A stretch of DNA of 64,000 bases from NCBI RefSeq assembly GCF_900101905.1, contig NZ_FNAJ01000003.1:713552-777551 (forward strand), read 5' to 3'. Made by a program: the position numbers and the translations under genes. Below, piece after piece: positions 8,232-16,658 of the stretch. The notes below the pieces were generated by a model. That model saw nothing but the letters and a program-made list of their open reading frames with translations, had not been told where the DNA came from and made no database searches. This DNA comes from Myxococcus virescens. GTDB lineage: Bacteria > Myxococcota > Myxococcia > Myxococcales > Myxococcaceae. How positions within the stretch are numbered: the stretch's first letter is position 1; every line of letters begins with the position of its first letter.

Positions 8232-10700
8232 TCATGATTCCGAGGGTCCGTCTCGAAACGCCGTGGCATTCCGGACCGCCCCCTCCCGGGGCCGACGTCC
8301 CTCCCGCTCCGGGGCCCCGCTCCGAGGCGAACCTGGGTGAGCGCCGCTCGTGCCGGACACTTGCACGACGCCGCCACGTCGGCGACGGCGCCGCCGCGGC
8401 GGAGGGCTTCCAGTGGCGCCTCCCAGCTCGCGCAGCACCCGAGCCCGGATCCCCCCCTCCAGGCGGAGGTCCTGCATGAGCGCCTGCACCTGCCGGCCCC
8501 CGTGCGGGTGGCGCAGGGCCTCGCACAGCCGCTCGACGATGTCGATGCGCAGAACCATGCTCCCGAGCACCTCGTACCCATAGGCACGTGCGTCCCGGCG
8601 GTCCAACTCGGAGAGCTGAAGCACGGGCTCTTGTGGCACCCCGGTGGGACATGTCCGCTGGAGGAACAGCGACGTCAGCATGCAGCGCCGCTCCAGCGCA
8701 TGCGGGCTGAGGGCCTCGGCGACGTAGACGAAGCGGTGTCCCTCGCAGACGCCTTGCTCCGTCAAGCGCGCGCGAGCCTCCGCATCCAACAGCCGCCACT
8801 GCTCATGCGCCTCGCCCTGCGTAATCACGCCCAGTCCTTCGGACAGGCGATACGCGAGCCCACGCGCCGCCGCGTTGCGCCCCGCTCCTGAGAAGGACTC
8901 GGCGGGAAAGCCGCCCATGGCCTCGGTGACGAGGTCCCGCGCCAGCGCGAGCAAACGCCGCTCCAGCCGCTGCCGCGCGCCGCCCGTCCAGACCTCCGGC
9001 TCCGCCAGTGCCAACAAAGGGGAGCGGCGGTCCGTCCCGCGAACGAGGCGTGCCAGGGGCTCGCCTTCAAAGGAGATGGTGCCAGTCGCATCCACCTGGA
9101 AGGCGTCATGGCTCGCGTCCACCACTCGCTGGACGAACTGCTCCTCCGTCATCGCGAAGCCCTCGGCGCCGGGCATCTCCTCCAGCATCTGCCCCAGCTT
9201 GGCGAAGGGGCTGGCCGAACCGGACGGAGGACGCGCGGTGGCCTTCACAAAGCGGCGCGTGCTGCGCCTCGCGGCGCGCTGCACGAAGCGCTCGACGAGC
9301 CTTTCATGGAGCGCGTCCCCTAGTGCATCCTCGATGCCGCGCGTCCGCTCCTGCCAGTGCTCCGCCTCGTGCAGCCACCCCGGCCGATGACTGATGTACG
9401 TCCAGATGCGGATGGCCGCCAGCCGGTCCATCAGCGTGTGGATGTCTCCGGACACGTCGTCGAGCGGAGCCACCTGCTTGTTCAGCCAGCCGGCGTCCAG
9501 CTTCCCGTCCCCCGCGGTGAGTTGCAGGAACGTCTCACGTAGCAACGCGACATGCTGGCCGAAGAGCCCCTTGCGGAAGTCGGGTATCTGGCAGACCTGC
9601 CACAGCAGCTCCACCATGGCCGGCCCGGTGGCCAGGTCCTGGATGGCTGGAACACGCGAGAGGTCCTTGAGCGCATCGAAGTCATCCGCGCGCTCCACCC
9701 GAATGAAGGCACTGTGGCCCGGCGCGCGCGCCAGTGAATCCAGCAGGGCCTCTGGACTCGAGAAGTCGAGCGCGGCATTGCGCCAGATGAGGCTCCGGAC
9801 CGCCGGGAAGCGGTGCGTCTCGATGGCGGAGACCACCCGCGGTGGCAGCTCCGGCAACGTGTTCAGCGTGCCGAAACTCCCGTCGTTCAAGTGGCGGCCG
9901 GCGCGGCCCGCAATCTGCGCCAGCTCGTCCGGGTAGAGCTCGCGCTGGTCGGCGCCGTCGAACTTGGACAGCGCGGCGAAGGCCACGTGGTTGAGGTCCA
10001 GGTTCAGCCCCATGCCAATGGCATCCGTGGCCACCAGGTACTGCACCTCTCCGGATTGGTACATCGCCACCTGGGCGTTTCGCGTCCGGGGAGACAGCGC
10101 GCCCAGCACCACCGCCACGCCGCCCCGGAGGCGCCGCAGCGACTCGGCCAACTCGTAAACGCGGTCCGCGGAGAACGCGACCACCGCCGACCGCGGCGGG
10201 AGGCTCTTCAGGGAGCGATGCCCGGCATAACGAAGCTGTGACAGACGCGTGGCTCTCTTCACCGAGGCATGGGGGATGAGCGTCTGAACCATGGGACGCA
10301 TCGTGTCCGCGCCCAGGAACCAGGTCTCCTTGCGTCCCCGCGCATGCAGCAGTCGATCCGTGAAGACGTGCCCGCGTTCACGGTGAGCAGCGAGCTGGAT
10401 TTCATCCACCGCGAGGAAGTCGACGGCCTTGTCGGTCGGCATCGCCTCGACGGTGCAAATCCAGTAGTCGGGGCGCGGGGGCACGCGCTTCTCCTCCCCC
10501 GTCATCAGCGCCACGCGGCCCTCACCCACCCGAGCGGTCACCCGGTCATAGACTTCGCGGGCGAGCAGACGGAGCGGCAACCCCATGATGCCCGAACCGT
10601 GCTCGAGCATGCGCTCGATGGCACGGTGGGTCTTCCCCGTGTTCGTAGGCCCCAGCTCCGCCACGACGACGGACGACCGGCTGGATGGGCTGGAGTTCAT
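8232..10700 (-). CDS. Suv3-like superfamily 2 RNA helicase
   Basis: An 822-residue ATP-dependent helicase of the Ski2/Suv3 type. Motif I is GPTNTGKT (residues 17-24), motif II is DEIQ (99-102), motif V is ATDAIGMGLNLD (224-235) and motif VI is QIAGRAGR (262-269). The GPTNTGKT walker loop and DEIQ box are the Suv3 signature rather than the DEAD or DEAH forms. The C-terminal half (about 300-700) should be helical accessory domains, and the last 70 residues are Arg-rich and disordered (PPPRRRRRRRGG), perhaps an RNA-binding tail. Suv3 works with exoribonucleases in RNA turnover in mitochondria and alphaproteobacteria. The gene is monocistronic. Confidence 0.85.
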   Translation of the reverse strand: MNSSPSSRSSVVVAELGPTNTGKTHRAIERMLEHGSGIMGLPLRLLAREVYDRVTARVGEGRVALMTGEEKRVPPRPDYWICTVEAMPTDKAVDFLAVDEIQLAAHRERGHVFTDRLLHARGRKETWFLGADTMRPMVQTLIPHASVKRATRLSQLRYAGHRSLKSLPPRSAVVAFSADRVYELAESLRRLRGGVAVVLGALSPRTRNAQVAMYQSGEVQYLVATDAIGMGLNLDLNHVAFAALSKFDGADQRELYPDELAQIAGRAGRHLNDGSFGTLNTLPELPPRVVSAIETHRFPAVRSLIWRNAALDFSSPEALLDSLARAPGHSAFIRVERADDFDALKDLSRVPAIQDLATGPAMVELLWQVCQIPDFRKGLFGQHVALLRETFLQLTAGDGKLDAGWLNKQVAPLDDVSGDIHTLMDRLAAIRIWTYISHRPGWLHEAEHWQERTRGIEDALGDALHERLVERFVQRAARRSTRRFVKATARPPSGSASPFAKLGQMLEEMPGAEGFAMTEEQFVQRVVDASHDAFQVDATGTISFEGEPLARLVRGTDRRSPLLALAEPEVWTGGARQRLERRLLALARDLVTEAMGGFPAESFSGAGRNAAARGLAYRLSEGLGVITQGEAHEQWRLLDAEARARLTEQGVCEGHRFVYVAEALSPHALERRCMLTSLFLQRTCPTGVPQEPVLQLSELDRRDARAYGYEVLGSMVLRIDIVERLCEALRHPHGGRQVQALMQDLRLEGGIRARVLRELGGATGSPPPRRRRRRRGGVVQVSGTSGAHPGSPRSGAPEREGRRPREGAVRNATAFRDGPSES

Positions 10701-10794
10701 CCGCGGATTCTAACCTCGGACGGGCCCCTCCGCCCGGGTCCAGCGGCGGCGACCGCGAAGCCCACGCCAGCGTCCTGGCGCGGCGTGTGGTGGC

Positions 10795-11772
10795 TCAGTG
10801 GATGCGCAGGGCCAGCTTGCCCAGATGGTGCTTGCTCGCGGCTTCGAGCGCGCGGCCCGCGTCGTCTAGCCGGTACACCTGGAAGACCTCGACATGGAAG
10901 GGCCCTGCTTCAATGAGCCGGTTGAGGCGCGCGAGGACCTCAGCATTCGACTCGCCATTGTAGGCCGTGAGCTTCACACCGTCGGGGGCCCGTGGTTCCG
11001 GCTCGACGCCATTCGGGTAGGCGATGTGGCCTCCCTTCTTCACGGCCTGTAGCGCCGGGGCCCTGCCTTCGCCGCCCGCGAGCACCAGCGCCGCGTCGAG
11101 TCCTTCCGGCGCGAATTCCCGAATCGCCTTCGCCACGTCATCACCACCCCGTCCGTCCACCGCCTTCTCCGCCCCCAGGCGCTTCACCAACTCCACGCCG
11201 TCCGAGCCCGAAGCCACCGCCAGGACCCGCGCTCCCAGTCGCCTGGCGAGCTGCACCGCCAGATGGCCCACACCGCCGCTCGCGCCGTACACCAGCAGCG
11301 TCATGCCCTGGCGAACGTTCAGCGCGTCCTGCACGCCTTGGAGCGCCGTGATTCCATCCGCGGCCAGGACGCCCGCCTGTTCCGCGCTCAAGCCTTTCGG
11401 AACGAGCGCCGTGTTATCGGCCTTCACCACCGCGTACTCGGCGAAGAACCCGCCCTTGTCATTGAGGAAGCCGGAGCCGTACACCCGGTCGCCCACCTTG
11501 CGGGACGTGACGCCCTCGCCCACCGCCACGATGGTGCCGGCCCCGTCCGTTCCCAGCACATAGGGGAAGGATGACTTTCCAGGCTTGAGCAGCTCCATTT
11601 CCCCCTCGCGCTCCGCCGCGTCCCAGCTGCCGACGCCCGCGGTCTCCACCTGGATGAGCACCTCTCCCGCGCCCACGGCCGGAACGGCCACCGTCTTCAC
11701 GCCAAGCACCTCCGGCCCACCGAAGCGGTCGATGGCGGCGGCCTTCATCTGCGACGGAATGGATGTCTTCAT
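10795..11772 (-). CDS. NADP-dependent quinone oxidoreductase (MDR family)
   Basis: A 325-residue medium-chain dehydrogenase/reductase of the zinc-free zeta-crystallin branch. The N-terminal GroES-like domain includes GAGEVLIQVETAGVGSWD, and the Rossmann nucleotide site is YGASGGVGHLAVQLA at residues 162-176. No Cys/His zinc ligands of alcohol dehydrogenases are present. The likely reaction is NADPH-dependent reduction of a quinone or enone. A GAGGA lies 7 nt before the ATG. It is followed 94 bp downstream by the helicase gene start on the same strand. Confidence 0.87.
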   Translation of the reverse strand: MKTSIPSQMKAAAIDRFGGPEVLGVKTVAVPAVGAGEVLIQVETAGVGSWDAAEREGEMELLKPGKSSFPYVLGTDGAGTIVAVGEGVTSRKVGDRVYGSGFLNDKGGFFAEYAVVKADNTALVPKGLSAEQAGVLAADGITALQGVQDALNVRQGMTLLVYGASGGVGHLAVQLARRLGARVLAVASGSDGVELVKRLGAEKAVDGRGGDDVAKAIREFAPEGLDAALVLAGGEGRAPALQAVKKGGHIAYPNGVEPEPRAPDGVKLTAYNGESNAEVLARLNRLIEAGPFHVEVFQVYRLDDAGRALEAASKHHLGKLALRIH

Positions 11773-12250
11773 GGAGAGTCCTCGTGGGCGGGGAGCTCAC
11801 GCCCCGACAGGGTTCTTCCGGAGCGTGGGCACGCCTCCCTCCGAATGCAGGGGACACCCACGGCGCCGCGAGCCAGGGGCCCCCCGCATGCCCGCCACCG
11901 TGGCGACCCTTCCGCTTCGCAAGGCCACGTCGCAGGCCAGCAAGCAACCGTGCGAGCGCGAGAAGCACGATCAGCACCCTCTTCGTAACCGTGCACCGGT
12001 TGGTGCCTGCGTGAAGGGACCGCCGGGCAGCGGACGGTGGCTGGGACGGCGCTCGGCGGTGGTGGCCTCGGCGTGACGAACCGCCACTCGTGGCGGCGCT
12101 CGCCCCCAAGGCCGCGCGCATCACGGGGTTGGACGTGCAGGTGGCCGTTCGACGTGACGCATCGAGGGCACGTCCCGTGGCGGATGCGATGTCCACCACG
12201 GGACAACTGTTTCACTTGAAGATGACCGGCGGGCGAGTCCCTTCGACGCG
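11773..12250. other. Intergenic stretch without a supported gene
   Basis: This 478-bp stretch lies between the minus-strand 5'-nucleotidase gene's 3' end and the 5' end of the quinone oxidoreductase gene. The open frames here are short, Arg-rich and without recognisable domains. It should hold the promoter of the oxidoreductase gene and the 3' end signals of the nucleotidase gene, but no clear hairpin or promoter was made out. Confidence 0.4.
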
Positions 12251-14182
12251 CTACTCGACGAACGACTTCGTGCTGTAGAGCGAAGCATCCACCTTGCGCA
12301 GGACAGGCAGGTTCGTGCCCGGCTCGCGCTCGGCCTGACGGTCGATGTACGTCTGGAGGACATCGGCATCGAGCACGCCGATGTCGGAGCGGCGCTCGGC
12401 CGGCACGTTGGCCAGCGTCACGTAGCCATCACCCCCCATGGCATTGAAGCTCAGCACGAACAGACGATAGATGGCGGTCGGCTGGAGCGCGTTCCACTGG
12501 CCCGTCGTCTGGTCCAGCACCTCCAGGTTGCTGGCGCGCTGGCCGCGAGCCTGGGCGGCGTTGACGTCGAAGCGCAGGCCGCCGGTGTACGGATAGGGCC
12601 CCGTGGTGCCGCCCTCCCGGAACGTGGCGTGCAACCCGTCCTCAATCATCGACTTCACCTCGGTGCCCGTGACGTCCAGCCGGAACAGCATGTTGCCGAA
12701 GGGCAGCACCTCGATGACGTCCGCCGCCGTCACCGGTCCCTGCAGCGGCCGGCGCACGCCGCCCGCGCTCTGCAACGTGATGTCCGCGCCGCCGTAATCC
12801 GCGTTCGCCACCTCCAGGTAGGCCTGGGCCACCAGCTGCTGGATGTCGCCACCCCGGCTGTGGACCTCGCCCAGGGCGTTGCAGCTCACGCTGGATCGGC
12901 CCGGCTCCGTGTTTCCCGGCACGCGACGATTGCAAAGCTCGTCGTCCGCCGTGGCCACCACCGTCCGGCTGTACTCATCGACCCGGCCCTGGAACGGCGC
13001 CAGCACCTGCGCGGCGGCGGCATCCGGCTGCGTCACCCGCAGGAAGCCACTGACGGCCACGCTGGCCAGCATCGCGGCGTTGTCGGATTCGGAGACGGGC
13101 GCCCCGTCCACGGAGAACTGATTGCCGATGAGGACGTGGGGCGTGCCGCCACAGGAGGTGACCACGCCCTCGGCGTCGAAGCGGAGGGTCATCTCTCCGA
13201 CGACCTGCGAGTACTGCCAGGACTGCCCCAGGCACACGGTTTCGCCGTCGCGGTTGCGTAGCGACTCCGCGTAGGGCCCCGCGGGCGTTCCGACGTTGAA
13301 GGTCTCCATGGCGGCAGGCCCCAGCAGTGTGTGGGAGTCACCGCCGATGACCGCGTCCACGCCACTCAATTGCGGGATGATGGTCCGGTCGAGCTGGTAC
13401 CCGATGTGGCTCATCACGATGATCTTGTTGATGCCCTGGGCCCGCAGCGCATCGATGGCGCGCTGGGCGGCGGGCACCTCGGCCTCGAACGTGGTGTCCG
13501 CGTCCGGGCTGGAGGACTCCTTCGTCTTGCCCGCAATCGTCAGGCCGACGATGCCAATCTTCTGGCCACCCCGTTCGACGACGGTGAAGGGCTCCACGTA
13601 GCCGGCAGCCCTGGAGGTGTGCAGGGCGGAGCCCGCGCCGAACTGGACGTTGGCGCTGATGACGGGCGTCTGGCACTGGCCGGCATGCAGGCGGTCGATG
13701 AAGCGCTTCAGCTCGGTGTCGCCCTTGTCGAACTCGTGGTTGCCCAGGGTGAAGGCGTCGAAGCACACCGTGTTCATCATCGCGGCGTCGGCCTCGCCAA
13801 TCTGGCCCGCGCGGTTGAAGTACAGCGTGCCAGTGAGGGCGTCACCCGCGTGGAGCTTGAGCACGTTCTCCTTTCCGGCCGCCAGCTCCTTCATCGCGGA
13901 CGTGACACGCGCGAACCCCGAGGATTCAACCTCCGCGGCCACGGTGTCACCCGCGGCGTTCGTCACGTTCAGCTCCAGGCTGGAACCCGCCAGGTGCGAG
14001 TGGTGGTCGTTGATGTGGAGGATGGTCAGGTCCAGCGGCGCGGGCTGCTCGCCTGGGTCGACGGCATCGTCATCACCACACGCGGACAGCACGCTGGCCG
14101 CCATCCACGTCATCGTCAACCAGCGCGTCCGACTCGACGAACGCGCCCCCCTGCGCACTTCCTTCTCCGTCTTCAATCGCAT
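12251..14182 (-). CDS. 5'-nucleotidase/UshA-family lipoprotein
   Basis: A 643-residue two-domain metallophosphoesterase. The leader has the lipobox LSAC with Cys35. The N-terminal calcineurin-like domain shows the dinuclear metal motifs ILHINDHHSHL (residues 54-64), GNHEFDKG and MSHIGYQLD plus GGDSHTLL. The C-terminal 5'-nucleotidase domain carries DITLQSAGGVRRPL and EVLPFGNMLF, the substrate-stacking region. Family members hydrolyse extracellular nucleotides such as UDP-sugars, AMP or cyclic 2',3'-nucleotides to salvage nucleoside and phosphate. GGGAG lies 6 nt before the ATG, fixing the start. It faces the periplasm or cell exterior. It is the middle gene of a minus-strand run, with 126 bp to the TauE gene upstream. 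Confidence 0.9.
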   Translation of the reverse strand: MRLKTEKEVRRGARSSSRTRWLTMTWMAASVLSACGDDDAVDPGEQPAPLDLTILHINDHHSHLAGSSLELNVTNAAGDTVAAEVESSGFARVTSAMKELAAGKENVLKLHAGDALTGTLYFNRAGQIGEADAAMMNTVCFDAFTLGNHEFDKGDTELKRFIDRLHAGQCQTPVISANVQFGAGSALHTSRAAGYVEPFTVVERGGQKIGIVGLTIAGKTKESSSPDADTTFEAEVPAAQRAIDALRAQGINKIIVMSHIGYQLDRTIIPQLSGVDAVIGGDSHTLLGPAAMETFNVGTPAGPYAESLRNRDGETVCLGQSWQYSQVVGEMTLRFDAEGVVTSCGGTPHVLIGNQFSVDGAPVSESDNAAMLASVAVSGFLRVTQPDAAAAQVLAPFQGRVDEYSRTVVATADDELCNRRVPGNTEPGRSSVSCNALGEVHSRGGDIQQLVAQAYLEVANADYGGADITLQSAGGVRRPLQGPVTAADVIEVLPFGNMLFRLDVTGTEVKSMIEDGLHATFREGGTTGPYPYTGGLRFDVNAAQARGQRASNLEVLDQTTGQWNALQPTAIYRLFVLSFNAMGGDGYVTLANVPAERRSDIGVLDADVLQTYIDRQAEREPGTNLPVLRKVDASLYSTKSFVE

Positions 14183-14308
14183 GAACCGCTCCCAGGTGCC
14201 TTGCGGAAGGCGGCATGGTGTCGGGCGTGAATGACAGCCCGGTTACGCCTTCCTACCCGGCCGGTGACACTTTCATGGCGATTGTCCGCGGCCCAGGACC
14301 TGGCGCCT

Positions 14309-15058
14309 TCACCCCGCCAGCATTTCGCGGGCGACCATGTGCATCCCGAGGAGCATCAAGCTGACCAGGAAACACGCCCGGAACAGCACGGGTGAGAGCT
14401 TCTGGCGCAGCCACTGCCCCACCTGCATCCCGATGAGCGCCGGCAGCAACATCAGGAGGGACTGGCCCAGCTGCGTCCCCGCGCCAGCGGCGTTGACGTA
14501 GAGCCCCGCCGCCAGGGCCAGCGTGGATACCGTGAATGAAATACCCATGGCCTGAATCAGCTCCTCTCGCTCGAAGCCCAACGCTTGCAGATACGGCACC
14601 GCGGGGATGACGAAGACCCCCGTCGCCGCCGTCACGAAGCCGGTGAGCGCGCCCACCCAGGGCCCCAGGCGCGACTCCGCCATTGGGCCCACCGTGAGTC
14701 GGGCCCCGCTGAGTCCCCAGGCCGCATAGGCCACCAACGCCACGCCCAGGGCCACCGTGGCCCACGCGCCCATGGGCGCGCCCAGCACCCACGCTCCGAC
14801 GAGCGTGCCGGCGCAGACGCCCCCCTGCATCGGCGCCAGTCGCCGCAGCAGGGGGCCCAAGGTCGACCAGGGACGGAGTTGCCAGACATTGGTGACCAGG
14901 GAGGGCACGATGAGCAGGACCGCCGCTCGGGCGGGAGGCATCACCAGGGCCAGCAGCGCCATGGCGATGGTGGGCAGGCCCAGCCCCACCACGCCTTTGA
15001 CCAGCCCCGCGAGCACGAAGACGGCAACAGTCACCAGAAGGCTGTCGGACGATGGCAT
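14309..15058 (-). CDS. TauE/SafE family sulfite/organic anion permease
   Basis: A 249-residue membrane protein with about eight hydrophobic segments and the TauE/SafE hallmarks VFVLAGLVKGVVGLGLPTIA at the start and GFVTAATGVFVIPAVPYL in the second half. Members export sulfite, sulfoacetate or other anions. The start is the ATG at 15058, because GGAG lies 8 nt upstream and the first helix follows at once; the frame is open for 120 further codons upstream, but they are Arg/Pro-rich and not membrane-like. It is divergent from the AlkD gene, 151 bp away. Confidence 0.87.
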   Translation of the reverse strand: MPSSDSLLVTVAVFVLAGLVKGVVGLGLPTIAMALLALVMPPARAAVLLIVPSLVTNVWQLRPWSTLGPLLRRLAPMQGGVCAGTLVGAWVLGAPMGAWATVALGVALVAYAAWGLSGARLTVGPMAESRLGPWVGALTGFVTAATGVFVIPAVPYLQALGFEREELIQAMGISFTVSTLALAAGLYVNAAGAGTQLGQSLLMLLPALIGMQVGQWLRQKLSPVLFRACFLVSLMLLGMHMVAREMLAG

Positions 15059-15209
15059 GAGGGAAGCTCCGGGCGGGTGAGGGACACGCGATGCATTGAT
15101 TCTGGGTGCCGCCCTCCGGCCTGAAAATTCGGAACTGCCCGCTGCCGCCTCAGGCCCACCCTGAGGCAGCGTCCCGCCGCGAAGGTTCGGCGCGCTATCG
15201 TCGCCCCAC

Positions 15210-15980
15210 ATGCCAAAGACGACACCCTCCAAGGGTCCTCGCGGGGACATCGACGCCCGCGTGAAAGAAGCCCTGGCCGAGCTCGAACGCCTCGCCACCC
15301 CCGCCAGGCGGGACAGTCTCGCCCGGTACGCGATTCCCTCTGACCATGCCCTCGGCGTGTCGATGCGGGACGTCCAGAGGCTGGCCAGGTGCCTTGGCCG
15401 GGACCACGCGCTCGCCAAGGCCTTGTGGAAGACAGGGGTCTACGAGGCACGCATGCTCTGTGCCTATATCGGCGAGGCGGACCGCGTCACACCGGCGGAG
15501 ATGGACCGGTGGTGCCGCGACTTCGACAACTGGGCCGTCTGCGACACGTTGTGCTTCGCCCTCTGGGACCATACTCCGCATGCATGGGCCATGGCGGACA
15601 AGTGGTCCAGCCACCGCGATGAGTTCGTCAAGCGCGCGGCCTTCGCGCTGCTCGCCGCGCTCGCGGTCCACGACAAGTCCGGCGAAGACGCGCCACACCT
15701 CGGTGGGCTGGTCCTCATCGAGCGCGAAGCCACCGACGCCCGCAACTTCGTCAAGAAGGGCGTGAACTGGGCCCTGCGCGCCGTTGGTAGCAGACGCGGT
15801 CCCGCGGCGCGCACGGCGGCGCGCGCGCTGGCGACCCGGCTTTCAGCCAGCGAAGACGCCACCGCGCGCTGGATTGGCAAGGATGCGCTGCGCGCGTTCA
15901 CCAAGCTGGATGCGAAGCCGCCCAAGCCCGCCGCCAAGGCGCCCCGTCGGAAGGCCGCGACGCGGCCCCCACAGCGCTAG
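15210..15980 (+). CDS. DNA alkylation repair glycosylase, AlkD family
   Basis: A 256-residue HEAT-like-repeat protein of the AlkD family, which excises N3- and N7-alkylated purines without flipping the base. The DNA-contact residues known from AlkD have counterparts: Trp108 and Asp112 in DNWAVCDTLC, Arg142 in FVKRAAFA and Trp187 in KKGVNWALRAVG. The last 30 residues are Lys/Ala/Pro-rich (KPPKPAAKAPRRK), a basic tail that may add nonspecific DNA binding. It has its own promoter region, divergent from the TauE gene. Cytoplasmic base-excision repair is the expected role. Confidence 0.9.
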   Translation: MPKTTPSKGPRGDIDARVKEALAELERLATPARRDSLARYAIPSDHALGVSMRDVQRLARCLGRDHALAKALWKTGVYEARMLCAYIGEADRVTPAEMDRWCRDFDNWAVCDTLCFALWDHTPHAWAMADKWSSHRDEFVKRAAFALLAALAVHDKSGEDAPHLGGLVLIEREATDARNFVKKGVNWALRAVGSRRGPAARTAARALATRLSASEDATARWIGKDALRAFTKLDAKPPKPAAKAPRRKAATRPPQR

Positions 15981-16026
15981 CGCGGCGCCCCACCAGGGAA
16001 GCAGCCCAGGTCCGGAGGAATATCGA

Positions 16027-16048
16027 GATATGTACGTTCGTACATATC
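16027..16048. promoter_or_regulatory. Perfect palindrome, probable TetR operator
   Basis: Two 10-bp arms, GATATGTACG and CGTACATATC, are separated by TT. The dyad ends 22 bp before the tetR start codon and is AT-rich in an otherwise GC-rich region. Its size and place fit an operator bound by the adjacent TetR protein to repress the tetR-MFS operon. Confidence 0.75.
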
Positions 16049-16070
16049 GCCAGCGGCACCTCGGGGCCTC

Positions 16071-16652
16071 ATGCCTCATGCCCGCCTTCCCCCGGAGACC
16101 CACGTGGCCCCCCGTAGACATGACCCCGAGCGAAGGGACCGCATCATCGACGCCGCGCTCGCGGTCATCGCCGAAGGGGGCGTGGCGGGCACGTCGCACC
16201 GCCGGGTCGCCGAGCGCGCGGGCGTGCCCCTGGGCTCGATGACCTACCACTTCACCAGCATGGACGAGTTGCTGCACGAAGCGTTCAGCCGCTTCGCCCA
16301 GCGCATCAGCGAACGGTTCGCCGAGCGGCTCGCCGCGGCCACCGACCTCGACTCGCTGGTCTCCGCCATCGTCCACATCGTGCACGACGACCTCGCGGCG
16401 GGGCAGGACGAGCTCGTGCTCACGCTCGAGCTCTACACGCTCGCGGCGCGCCAACGCGCCTTCCGGCAAATCACCCACGACTGGATGCGCCGCAGCCGCG
16501 CCGTGCTGGAGCGGTTCGTCGACGCCAGGATGGCGCACCAGCTCGACGCCTTGGTTGAGGGGCTGTTCATCCACGTCAGCCTCGACCCCGCCCCACGCAG
16601 CCGCGACCTGACTCGGGACGCCGTGCGCCGCCTTCTCTCGCTCGCCCCCTGA
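16071..16652 (+). CDS. TetR family transcriptional repressor
   Basis: A 193-residue TetR-type regulator. The helix-turn-helix lies at about residues 41-61 (TSHRRVAERAGVPLGSMTYHF), preceded by the usual RRDRIIDAALAVIAEGG. The C-terminal ligand domain includes the TetR_C_6-like stretch LVLTLELYTLAARQ. The ATG at 16071 is used; a GTG at 16104 is possible. It stops 6 nt before the MFS gene, so both are cotranscribed, and the perfect palindrome just upstream suggests autorepression relieved by a substrate of the pump. Confidence 0.9.
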   Translation: MPHARLPPETHVAPRRHDPERRDRIIDAALAVIAEGGVAGTSHRRVAERAGVPLGSMTYHFTSMDELLHEAFSRFAQRISERFAERLAAATDLDSLVSAIVHIVHDDLAAGQDELVLTLELYTLAARQRAFRQITHDWMRRSRAVLERFVDARMAHQLDALVEGLFIHVSLDPAPRSRDLTRDAVRRLLSLAP

Positions 16653-16658
16653 CCCGCC

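Noticed and set aside
14309..15418. N-terminal extension of the TauE/SafE gene by 120 codons
   Set aside because: The extra residues are Arg/Pro-rich without a domain, and a GGAG precedes the internal ATG at 15058 where the first helix begins.
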